Source: Macrostomum hystrix
Taxonomy: Eukaryota; Platyhelminthes; Macrostomidae
NCBI GenBank assembly: GCA_950097015.1
Contig: CATNEN010000007.1
Coordinates: forward strand, 7,782,001-7,846,000
DNA length: 64,000 nucleotides
Direction of reading: 5' to 3'
A program made the translations under genes and the position numbers. Shown one piece after another: positions 20,946-31,100 of this stretch; positions within the stretch are counted from its first letter, which is position 1; each line of letters opens with the position of its first letter. The notes beneath the pieces are model-generated. The model was not told the origin of the DNA and did no database searches. It worked only from the letters and a program-made list of their open reading frames with translations.

Positions 20946-22208
20946 ATGTTTCTGGCCAGTTTTGAGAGGCCAATCTACAGCCAACTCGCCGTCTACCGAG
21001 CCTGCAAGTGGCTCCAGTGGCTGGGCAGCCCCACCTTGCTGCTGCTCGGCAGTCTGGGCAACTGCCTCTCCGCCTGGCTGCTGCGCGGCCGCAGCCGCCG
21101 CAGTGGCACCCACAACTACCTGCTGGCTCTGGCCGTGGCGGACCAGGTGGCACTCCTGTCCGGCCTGGTCCGGTCCTGGCTGTCCTCCCTGATTGGCCTC
21201 GACTATGCCACCGTCAGCAGCGGCTCCTGCCTGTGCCTGCATTTCCTGTCGTCCGCTTCAACTCACACCAGCGTCGCGCTGACCGCCGCGGTCACTGTTG
21301 AGCGGGTCTCCGTTCTGCGTCGCCGACGCCCGTCGGTTCGCACGGCGGTGAGCCGAGCCCGCCGCATAGTGGTGGCCCTGACGGCCGCCTGCGCCCTGAT
21401 CAATGCGCCCTGGTTCTTCCTGCTGGACGTCTATCGCTTCGACTGGAATGCCACCGCCTCCGCCTCGCCCTCGGCGAACGACAGCTACCTGATCTGCGAC
21501 ATCCGCCCGGACCTGCTGCGCACCCTGAAGCTGCCACTGGCCTGGCTCGACTGTTCTCTATACTCCCTGATCCCCATGGCAATTATTCTGTGCTGCAATG
21601 TCTTCATCGTCAGGAAGCTGCGCGCCTCCCGCCGGACCAGCGGCGGCATCGGAAGTTGCCGGCGAGGCTTCAACAGCGACACCCCGGCCGCCGACTGCCG
21701 CGAACTGCGCGCCCTTCGCCTGGCCAGCGACGCCTCGTCCAGCTTCGCCGGCCGATGCCGTCTGACGGTGGCGACGCCGGCTACTGCGGCTGTGGCCGTG
21801 GCGGCGCCCATCTCTGCCGACGCGCTGCTGCTCCGGGCCTTGAACCGCAGCGTCGGCCAGGTGACGCTGGTGCTGCTGCTCGTCTCCTGCTTCTTCGTCG
21901 TGACCTCTCTGCCCATAACAGTGTTGAAGGTCCTGACGTCGCTCTCCTCTTTAGTGAGCGCCGATCGGAACAACGATCCTGGATTCTACGCAAATTACCA
22001 CCTGGCGCAGACGTGCACGGAGCTGCTTATGTACGCCAACCACTCCGCCAACTTCTTCCTCTACTGCCTCGCCGACGGCCGCTTTCGGCGCAGCCTGCGC
22101 CGCCGGATGGCCCGCCTTCGGGCTCGGACTGTCGGCCTGCTGGCGCGCCGGCGACAGTTGCGACGACGGCAGGAGAGAGAGTGGGAGCTGCGCGCTCAAC
22201 AGGACTGA
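20946..22208 (+). CDS. Rhodopsin-type (class A) G protein-coupled receptor, neuropeptide-like
   Basis: Single-exon frame of 420 residues with seven hydrophobic segments at about 23-45, 57-76, 93-122, 140-162, 197-224, 304-330 and 353-375. Class A landmarks: GSLGNCLS in TM1, LALAVADQ in TM2, Cys at 95/97 and 184 for the TM3-ECL2 disulfide, VERVS at the DRY position, and NHSANFFLYC in place of NPxxY in TM7. NHS.NFFLYC is common among invertebrate peptide receptors, so a peptide ligand is likely; the ligand is unknown. An N-glycosylation site lies in ECL2 (NDS). Intracellular loop 3 and the C-terminus are long and Arg-rich. No intron is visible. Confidence 0.92.
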   Translation: MFLASFERPIYSQLAVYRACKWLQWLGSPTLLLLGSLGNCLSAWLLRGRSRRSGTHNYLLALAVADQVALLSGLVRSWLSSLIGLDYATVSSGSCLCLHFLSSASTHTSVALTAAVTVERVSVLRRRRPSVRTAVSRARRIVVALTAACALINAPWFFLLDVYRFDWNATASASPSANDSYLICDIRPDLLRTLKLPLAWLDCSLYSLIPMAIILCCNVFIVRKLRASRRTSGGIGSCRRGFNSDTPAADCRELRALRLASDASSSFAGRCRLTVATPATAAVAVAAPISADALLLRALNRSVGQVTLVLLLVSCFFVVTSLPITVLKVLTSLSSLVSADRNNDPGFYANYHLAQTCTELLMYANHSANFFLYCLADGRFRRSLRRRMARLRARTVGLLARRRQLRRRQEREWELRAQQD

Positions 22209-23736
22209 GCCTGCAGACGTCGTGGGAGGGCTTTCGCTGATCAGTTTGAGAAGCCTGCTACACTAAACGACAATTCAATATATTTTTATTTCTGTCGTGA
22301 ATTAGATTTTTCCTGAATTTGATTTACCGCCATTCATAAAGAAGACTCGAACCCTGGACTACATTTCCCATTAAAATCGCTGCATCACAATTTCACCAGC
22401 CAGCTAGCTCCAGGAATAGCATTGTTGACGTCAATTGTTGCAGATCGGCACTCTCATAGCTGAGGGCGATTATTATCGCTTGCCATTGTCAGAAATTGTC
22501 TGAAAATACGCGGCCGTGCTAAATATATAGAAAAGATAGCAACTCCATCTGCATGGCATTGGATTCTCTCTTGACTCCAGCTATCGCTGCTCATCAGCGT
22601 GCCGGAAATTAAAACAAGAACTGTTTGTTTCAGCCACCCCTTTTAATCTCTCTCTCATTCCCTGTTGTCCTCTTGCAATGAAACATGGCTCCAATTTGTG
22701 AAAAATTCTAATACAGAAAAACACCATCGCGCATTCTCAGGTGATTTTCTCTTTAATTGATTCATTTTAGTAAGCTTGGCGCTGACCTCTGAAAATAATC
22801 TTGGCTTGACTTTGAATTTGCGGGTCAATACGACCCGCTCCGCCACTCACGCCATGAGATATATTTAGAATTGATTTCTCTATTTAGTTTAGGAATCGAA
22901 TTTTCCTAACGGTTGCTCAGCATTTTGCCCGCCTCACAGTGTAGCTGCGGAGCGAGGACTAAACTCAGGAGGAGTGTCACTTCCAGGCTGTCCTGATCTG
23001 CTTGTGAGTTCGCGGGATAAGGTATGATGAGAGCTAGTTGAGCTCAGGGATTAATTAAGAGATTAGAGACCCGGATTAACAAGTCGCAGCTGTTTATCAA
23101 AGCCGCTCGTGTTTCAAAGCCGATGATTTTCCCGCAGCGATGGTGAGAAACCGAATCTAGAATTCTAAGAAACAGAAAGTTTTCAGGAGGTGGGAAGGAG
23201 CAGCTGTGAAAGATGCGGATCGCAAACGATTTCGAGAAAGAAGCATGAGACTGAACATTTGACAATAGGTCTGAGCACACAACTCAGCGGCTGGAAATTG
23301 ACGCAAGAATGAGAAATAAGCGACAGTGGGTCAGTAAATAGCGGAGTCGGAATGAAATTGTTAGTTGAGCTAGAGGCTGGTCTAAGATAATGAAAGACCA
23401 TGAGCAGCTGTTTATGAGGCCCTGTACTCAAAGCCCGACCTAGCGGGGGGTCAGACCCGCTAGCTTCTATTTTTGGTGCAGCCGAACACTTTACTGCCGA
23501 ATCGAGTTGATAAACAAGGCGACGAAAGACTTGCAAATATTCTTGTTGCCAACTGCCTGTGTCGCATTGTTAATCAGATGTAAACAGGTCACCGCTGTTG
23601 CTGTTGTATAAGCAGCACACTGACCCAGTTTTTGATGACTAACAGAAGCAAGGAAAGCAGATGCCATCAGTTGTGCTTTAAAGCCAAAATCGCTGAGTCT
23701 TTGTCCGCTAACGTACGTTAAGAAGCGAAGCGAGCC
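22209..23736. other. Intergenic region between GPCR and EF-hand gene
   Basis: About 1.5 kb with no gene supported. A minus-strand B-box-like GGTTCGAGTCTTC near 22333-22345 may be a SINE fragment. The last part before 23737 may be 5' UTR. Confidence 0.5.
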
Positions 23737-26433
23737 ATGGGAAAGGCTGGCAGCAAGCTGACTAGCAAGGAGCGCCATTTGCTTATGAACTTTCACAATT
23801 GTAAGTCTTGATTAATTGGCTTTTGCTATATTACCATTGTGATTGCGCATCAGTTTCAGATTTTTGAAACATTTTTTACTTTAAATTTGCGCAGTGACTG
23901 AGGAACAGTTTGACAAAATCTACCTGGAGTTCAAGGCTTTGGCCAGGAAGAAGAACTTCATCAGCTTCGAGGTGAGCGATGGAGATGGGGAGGGATGTAA
24001 GAGGGTAGGGGACAGGTAGGGGGAGGTAGATAGGTAGGTGAAGTAGACAGGTAGTTGAGGTAGATAGGTAGGTAAGGTACTCGTAGATAGTTAGGTGAAG
24101 TAGGCAGGTAGGCGAGTAGACAGGTCGGTGATGTAGACAGGTAGATAGATAGTGAGGTAGACAGGAAAGTGAGGTAGACAGGAAAGTGAGGTAGACAGGA
24201 AAGTGAGGTAGACAGGAAAGTGAGGTAGACAGGAAAGTGAGGTAGACAGGAAGGTTTTGTTACTTAAACACAGAGGCGTTGGGTATGGAGGGTAGCTGGA
24301 GGCAAGGGATGCGAAGATGAAATCGCAATTGACAGCGGATGAAGAACGGGGTCTGGAAGATATTTTCAGGTGAATTAAGTAATGGACAAAGTAGCTTGCG
24401 AAGAGAATGATATATTTATATAATATTTAGATGATGCTTGCCTTTGCTGCAGGAATTCTGCACACTGTACTCAGACTCGCGCTTTGAGCACAATCCGTTG
24501 GACCAGCTGGCGGTGTTCCGGACTCTGGCCGAATCGGAGCGACTCACTCTAGCCGGCTTCCTGCGGCTCTGCCAGCTCTGCCAGACTGGCGGCGGCGCCC
24601 CCGACGCGGAGCGGCTGCGTGGTATGGCCGGTGTGGTATGGCCGGTGTGGGATGGCCGGTGTGGGATGGCCGGTGTGGGATGGCCGGTGTGGGATGGCCG
24701 GTGTGGGATGGCCGGTGTGGGATGGCCGGTGTGGGATGGCCGGTGTGGGATGGCCGGTGTGGGATGGCCGGTGTGGGATGGCCGGTGTGGGATGGCCGGT
24801 GTGGGATGGCCGGTGTGGGATGGCCGGTGTGGGATGGCCGGTGTGGGATGGCCGGTGTGGGATGGCCGGTGTGGGATGGCCGGTGTGGGATGGCCGGTGT
24901 GGGATGGCCGGTGTGGGATGGGCGGTGTGGGATGGCCGGTGTGGGATGGCCGGTGTGGGATGGCCGGTGTGGGATGGCCGGTTTGGCATGGGCGGTGTGG
25001 AATGGCCGGTGTGGAATGGCTGGTGTTGGATGGCCGGTGTTGGGATGGCCAGTGTGGGATGGCCGGTGTGGGATGGCCGGTGTGGGATGGCCGCTCGTGT
25101 GGGGTGGCCATTCAGTGGCCATAGAAAGTTAAATCCTAATTCCATTCAGCGGGATGGCCGGTGTTGGGTAGCGGGTGTGGGGTGGCGGGTGTGGGTTGGG
25201 GGAAGTTTAGGCCTCGCGTTTTGCTTTGCGTGCTACTTCAAGTAGTCCGAACAGCCATTCCCTCCAATTTTCCTCTCAGTTCTGTTCTCTGTGATGGACG
25301 AGGATCAGAGCGGCCGGATCTCGGAGGCTGAGTTCTGCCGCTTCATGGCCAACTTTGTTGACGACGAGACAACCATCAAGAACTTCTTTGTCACCGCTGA
25401 CGAGGTGGGCGCTGATACTAAGCGACTGAAATTGACCCTGGAGTGGAAGCAGTAGAAGAAGCAGAACTTCAGGTAGAAGATTCAGAAATTCAGGTAGAAG
25501 AAGCAAAAACTTCAGTTAGAAGAGAAAGAACCTCATGTAGTTGATACAGAACTTTAGGTAGAAGAAGCAGACCTTCAGGAAGAAGAAAAAGAACTCCACG
25601 TTGCTGATACCAAAATTCAGGTAGAAGAGAAAGATCTTCAGGTAGATGATACAAAACTTCAGGTAGAAGATACAGAACTTCAGGTAGGTGATACAAAACT
25701 TCAGGTAGAAGATACAGAAATTCAGGTAGAAGAGAAAGAACTTCAGGTAGAAGATTCAGAAATTCAGGTAGAAGAGAAAGAACTTCAGGTAGAAGAGAAA
25801 GAAATTCAGGTAGAAGAGAAAGAACTTCAGGTAGAAGAGAAAGAAATTCAGGTAGAAGAGAAAGAACTTCAGGTAGAAGAGAAAGAAATTCAGGTAGAAG
25901 AGAAAGAAATTCAGGTAGAAGAGAAAGAAATTCAGGTAGAAGATACAGAAATTCAGGTAGAAGAGAAAGAAATTCAGGTAGAAGATACAGAAATTCAGGT
26001 AGAAGAGAAAGAAATTCAGGTAGAAGAGAAAGAACTTCAGGTAGAAGATACAGAAATTCAGGTAGAAGAGAAAGAACTTCAGGTAAAAGATACAGAAATT
26101 CAGGTAGAAGAGAAAGAAATTCAGGTAGAAGAGAAAGAACTTCAGGTAGAAGATACAGAAATTCAGGTAGAAGAGAAAGAAATTCAGGTAGAAGAGAAAG
26201 AAATTCAGGTAGATGATACAGAACAGATGCCGAAGAAGCAGGCATTAAATATCTCTCTTTTGCGATCGCATCCTTGCAAACTGCTTCATTTAACAGGACG
26301 AAAGCAAGCTGATAAACTTCTTCGAGTTTGCCAGCTTCTGTCGGAAGCACCGACGAGCCTTCAGGCTAATGTGCGCCTACCTGTTCCCGCAGGCCAGGTA
26401 AATCTGGACAGGATATTTCTGATGCCGCAATAG
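23737..26433 (+). CDS. N-myristoylated EF-hand protein, CIB/calcineurin-B-like, 5 exons
   Basis: Small calcium sensor of the CIB/CHP/calcineurin-B type, which act as regulatory subunits at membranes or on kinases and phosphatases. Exons 23737-23800, 23895-23971, 24453-24621, 25280-25404 and 26398-26433 close in frame (phases 1, 0, 1, 0) to give 156 residues. The N-terminus MGKAGSK fits N-myristoylation. Then LTEEQFDKIYLEFKAL, KKNFISFEEFCTLYSD and FEHNPLDQLAVFRTL follow the CIB layout. One canonical EF loop is present (DEDQSGRISEAEF). The fourth-hand region is short because the last exon gives only VNLDRIFLMPQ; this 36-bp exon is the least certain part. Introns 2, 3 and 4 each contain a tandem array. 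Confidence 0.75.
24000..24256. repeat. 17-bp array in EF-hand intron 2
   Basis: Degenerate to near-perfect copies of GTGAGGTAGACAGGAAA; the right-hand copies (24165-24250) are nearly identical. Confidence 0.85.
24622..25110. repeat. 14-bp array in EF-hand intron 3
   Basis: About 35 copies of GTGTGGGATGGCCG starting immediately at the donor of exon 3 (24622). It is open in several frames on both strands because of its period. Confidence 0.96.
25440..26222. repeat. 21-bp array in EF-hand intron 4
   Basis: About 36 copies of a 21-bp unit (GAAGAGAAAGAAATTCAGGTA) with ATTC/CTTC and GAGAAAG/GATACAG alternatives. It lies between exon 4 and the small last exon. Confidence 0.95.
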
Positions 26434-26780
26434 CTGACCTTTCGGAAGAATCTGAACTCATCTTCATTGTTTAAATGCGCTAAGTATGCAGAACAAGCAG
26501 TATTCATTTGTACTTTGGTGTTTCATGCGTCAGGTCAAAAAATCGCTGCTTATGCATACTTTAGGAGCTCATTTTGGCCCCTCGAATCTATTTTACCTAC
26601 TGAAGTAACTTTCGTGTTTGGAAATATCGCTTTTCACTTGTCAATCGCTTTTTAGCTTATAGAATTTCTACGAAATTTTCATTGACAGCTTCAATTGACC
26701 AGCAAATTCATTAAAGCTGTTTACGTGTGGTCAGGTTTTTATTAATCTACATAAACATTCTTGCATAAATTGACTAGGCC

Positions 26781-27405
26781 CATAGGGTTAGCAACCAAAT
26801 TTAATGTCAAGAGACGAGACAGGAGAGGGATGAGACAGGAGAGATATGAGACAGCAGAGAGATGAGACAGGAGAGACTTGAGACAGGAGAGACATGAGAC
26901 AGGAGAGAGATGAGACAGGAGAGATATGAGACAGGAGAGAGATGAGACACGGGAGAGATGAGACGGGGAGAGACGAGACAGGGGAGAGATGAGACAGGTG
27001 AGAGATGAAACGGGGAGAGACGAGACAGGGGAGAGATGAGACAGGTGAGAGATGAAACGGGGAGAGACGAGACAGGGGAGAGATGAGACAGGTGAGAGAT
27101 GAGACGGGGAGAGACGAGACAGGGGAGAGATGAGACAGGTGAGAGATGAAACGGGGAGAGACGAGACAGGGGAGAGATGAGACAGGTGAGAGATGAGACG
27201 GGGAGAGACGAGACAGGGGAGAGATGAGACAGGAGATACTTGAGACAGGAGAGACATGAGACAGGAGAGAGATGAGATAGGAGAGTGATGAGACAGGAGA
27301 GAGATGAGACAGGAGAGTGATGAGACAGCAGAGAGATGAGGTAGATGAGACAACAGAGTAAGGGGGCAGGATTCAGGATCTCAGTCCGCATTTGCTGACC
27401 CCCTG
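26781..27405. mobile_element. Second MITE-like copy with expanded inner array
   Basis: The left end AGGGTTAGCAACCAAATTT and the right end ATTTGCTGACCCCCTG are diverged versions of the ends of the hAT-like MITE at 12155-12681. The interior (26805-27350) is an array of GAGATGAGACAGGAGA-like units matching the inner array of that element. No clear 8-bp duplication remains. Confidence 0.6.
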
Positions 27406-27654
27406 ACCTTCACTGCAGAGTGTCTCGAGTGTCCTTAGTCAGGTTGTCTTTAAAATATTTAATGGAGCGACTAAAAAAGAGGAAAACACGTTAGAGAGGG
27501 CTGGTAAATGTTATTTTGTTCACAATGCGAGCGTATATTTTCGACGCGCAAACGCAGTAGCGACCGAGTTCGCGTGGGCATGCGCAGGAGTCCGAGAATA
27601 TTTATAAAAATAAGATTTGAGTATAGCAACATGAGTATACAGAATAGCATCGGA

Positions 27655-27660
27655 TTTATT
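27655..27660 (-). terminator. Candidate polyadenylation signal of FoxF
   Basis: AATAAA on the minus strand, about 180 bp downstream of the FoxF stop codon. Confidence 0.45.
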
Positions 27661-27839
27661 TACTACAATTCAGGAAGTATTGCAGAACCTTCATGCTAAT
27701 TTTGTACGCAAGTGGAGAAAATATTGAAACTGAGCGAAAATCTGGCTAATGAAGGAGCTAATGACAGGTGGGGAAAAGTTTCTGAAGACAGCACCAATTA
27801 GCAGTCTGTGAGTTCGCGGCAGCTGCCGTGGGGCTAGGT

Positions 27840-28096
27840 TTACAGGCAATTCGTTGGCTGGCACAGGTGCTGCTGCTGCTGCTGATGCTGATAATAGGGC
27901 GAGCCCGAACTCAAGTCCGGCTCTGCCCCAGAGTTCACTGCGGCAGCTGCGGCGGCCGCGGCGGCGGCGGCGGCGGCAGCGGAGAAGAGGTCCGGCTGCT
28001 GCGACATAGCCGCAGGTCCTGGGTAGGCGGCGCCGGTCCCCCAGTGATAAGCCACGGCGCCGGGGTAGCCGCTGTAGGCCGCGAAGTGGCTGGCCA

Positions 28097-28128
<32 letters not shown>

Positions 28129-31100
28129 ATCGGATAGCCACCTGTCATATCTGGGTGCTGAAACTGGTACTGGTGCGCTGGCTGCTGATACCATTGATTG
28201 TAGTCAAACAAGTGAAGCTGCTGCTGCTGCTGCTGCTGCTGATGGAGCTGGTCATCGATGTTGGCTGCTGGCGAGTGGCAGGCAAACTGTTGCAGTTGAT
28301 GCTGCTGGTGCTGCAGCTGGTGCAGCTGGTGCTGGTGCTGGTGATAATGCATCTCAGAGTCGGCATCCGCATCAGATTTATTAGGAGTGCCGCAGAGCTG
28401 GTGGTGCTGCAGCTGCAGCTGGAGCTGGCTGTCCATCTGGTCAGGCGCGGGCGACTCAGCCACCATTGAGTAGCGGTTTAGAAGGCCGAACGGAGCCGGC
28501 GACTTCTCATCTGACGCTGTCTCAGCTCCGGCCTCCAAAGCGGACGGCATCGGCGGCAGCGCATGGCCGGATTTGCGACGGAAGCCGCGTGGCCTGCGAC
28601 GATAGCTGCCGTCCTCCAGGATGAACTCCGCCTGCTGGTCGATGGTCCAGTAGTGGCCCTTGCCTGGCCTGCCCACGCCTGCTGGTGTGCGTTTGGGGCG
28701 CTCAGATGCTACTTCGGTCTTTGTTTTGGGGATCTCAGACTTACTAGAATTTGGGATTGAGAGGATCTGGGTTTTCCTGGATTTGAGGATCTGGGATTTC
28801 CTGGATTTGAGGATCTGGGATTTCCTGGATTTGAGGATCTGGGTTTCCTGGAGTTGGTGATCTGGGATTTCTTTGAGATGAGGATCTGGGATTTCTTTGA
28901 GATGAGGATCTGGGATTTCCTGGAGTTGAGGATCTCGGATTTCGAGCTAGTTGGGGATCTGGAAAATCGGATATTAGGAACAGGGATATTTAGAGTTCAG
29001 GAATGCATGTGCGAAGTTATCTCGGAACTTTAAACCTCGTTCTGATTCCGATTTTCGAATGTGAAATTTATAAAAGGCTAATTTAACGCATTGCGTGGAT
29101 CAAAGGGGTCACTGGGAAATCTTTCAGCACCAGTGTGCGTCAGTAGCTCGCGGCTGTCACCTGAGCATCAAATCAATTCAGACGCTCCGAGTGCTTTCAC
29201 AATCTGCAAGACTTTCCACAATAGCCAAACCGGGCGCCACTGGCACCTGGAGAGGCCCTACCGCATTTGGTGGCTCTGATGGCACAGTCAGCCCCCTGGC
29301 TGGCTAATGGGGGGCTGATTGCGCACACTTGACTGGGGAGTTGCTGGGCTGGGGAGCCGGGCGTTGGGACGCGGGACAGCAGCTGCGACGCGGCCCTTTG
29401 GTTTATTTTGTCTTCAAATCCCGCGCCCAAATTTCCCACATTGATTTTCGCTGTCCACTTCAGAGCAGCCTTCGAACTGTTGCGCTCTACATGGGGCACA
29501 TGCGCTCCCCACCCCGTTCTCCCTGTTGCCAAGGGGAAATGGGAACAACAGGAAGCGGTGGGAAAACAACCCGGATTCTCGGGAGCTTCCTCTAATTCTA
29601 ATCAAGGTGGGAGATCGGACTGTCGCTGATAAGAGCTTTTTTGTCGGCTGCTCATTTTTATGACCCGCGCTGTAAATCAGAGCTGTCTGAGGCCCCGCGC
29701 ATATGATTAGAGGGCATAGATCATTCAAGGACCACCGGATAATAGATAATAGATTTGCTTTGTTGAAAACTAACTAATTTGTGAAACAAACGAGTTCATA
29801 AAAATGTCAGGCCGCTCACCCTTGGGCAGCTTGATGAAGCACTCGTTCAGCGACAGGTTGTGCCTGACTGAGTTCTTCCAGCCCTGGTATTGGCCGCGGA
29901 AGAACTCAAAGTTAGCCTGCAGGTAATTGTAGATCTCAGCCAAGGTGCAGCGCTTCTGCGGTGTGGCCTGGATGGCCATCACAATCAGCGCGATGTAGCT
30001 GTACGGCGGCTTCTCCGACCGGCGACCGCCTGTGTGCGTTTGAGGGAGAGTTTTAAGGATGCAGAGGTGAGATTCTGAAGGATGCAGAGGTGAGATTCTT
30101 AAGGATGCAGAGGTGAGATTCTGAAGGATGCAGAGGTGAGATTCTGAAGGATGCAGAGGTGAGATTCTGAAGGATGCAGAGGTGAGATTCTGAAGGATGC
30201 AGAGGTGAGATTCTGAAGGATGCAGAGGTGAGATTCTGAAGGATGCAGAGGTGAGATTCTGAAGGATGCAGAGGTGAGATTCTGAAGGATGCAGAGGTGA
30301 GATTCTTAAGGATGCAGAGGTGAGATTCTTAAGGATGCAGAGGTGAGATTCTGAAGGATGCAGAGGTGAGATTCTGAAGGATGCAGAGGTGAGATTCTGA
30401 AGGATGCAGAGGTGAGATTCTGAAGGATGCAAATGAGAGATGGTAAACAGGCAAACTAAAATTCTGGCACAGTCAATTGTAATTCCCTGATTAGCAACCG
30501 GTGATATGAATCTGCCATCAAGAATAAAATTCTGTCAAAATGAAAATTACGAGTAAGGCGGGCCGTATCCGCCTTTGAATGCCCAACTGAACGCTGTCAG
30601 TGTCAAACGCTGGATACCCAAGCAACAAGCAAGTTGGTCCCCTGGGGGCCAAGGAGAGAGTGAAGCTAGTTGTGTGCTGAAGATTTGCTGCCCAGATCTG
30701 GATGCAGTCGGGCCCCCGCCTCGCGTACCACGGCCGAAGGTTTTGAAATTTCGACAGGAAGAAGGCAAGAGCGGATTTGAAAAGCCGCAAAATTTTGGAC
30801 CGATTTTATCTATCGTGGCACACAGATTAATATGGCTCAGAGTCAAAGGCTGCGAGCTGCGACAAAATAAGTGGCTAAAACTGGCAACTGCGCCATACAA
30901 ATGGCAGGGCTGGACACACTTCCTGTGCATTGTAACCCACCCCAGGCAATGCATTGTGCATGCATGCATATCAGCTGCAGAATCCGGCGCTGAGGGCTCA
31001 GTGAAGATGATCTTCTATTGGCTAATTATGGCCTTATTTCTTAATTTAGACTAGGAAAGATGATTGCAGGGTGAAGAGTGAAGATTGGAGGGTGAAGAGT

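Larger units (their letters stand above)
26434..27839. other. Intergenic region between EF-hand gene and FoxF
   Basis: Convergent 3' ends flank this region. It contains the MITE-like copy at 26781-27405 and, on the minus strand, AATAAA at 27660-27655, about 180 bp past the FoxF stop, which is a good candidate polyadenylation signal for FoxF. Confidence 0.6.

Noticed and set aside
24416-25245. Frames reading PAIPHRPSHTGH and GRCGMAGVGWPVWD repeats
   Set aside because: They follow the 14-bp array in EF-hand intron 3. Only the short unique part 24453-24621 is a real exon.
26227-26397. Upstream extension of the last EF-hand exon (MPKKQALNIS...)
   Set aside because: The alternate frame here (EAGIKYLSF) looked EF-hand-like but does not match the phase of exon 4; the acceptor at 26397 with the 36-bp exon is the only in-phase choice found.
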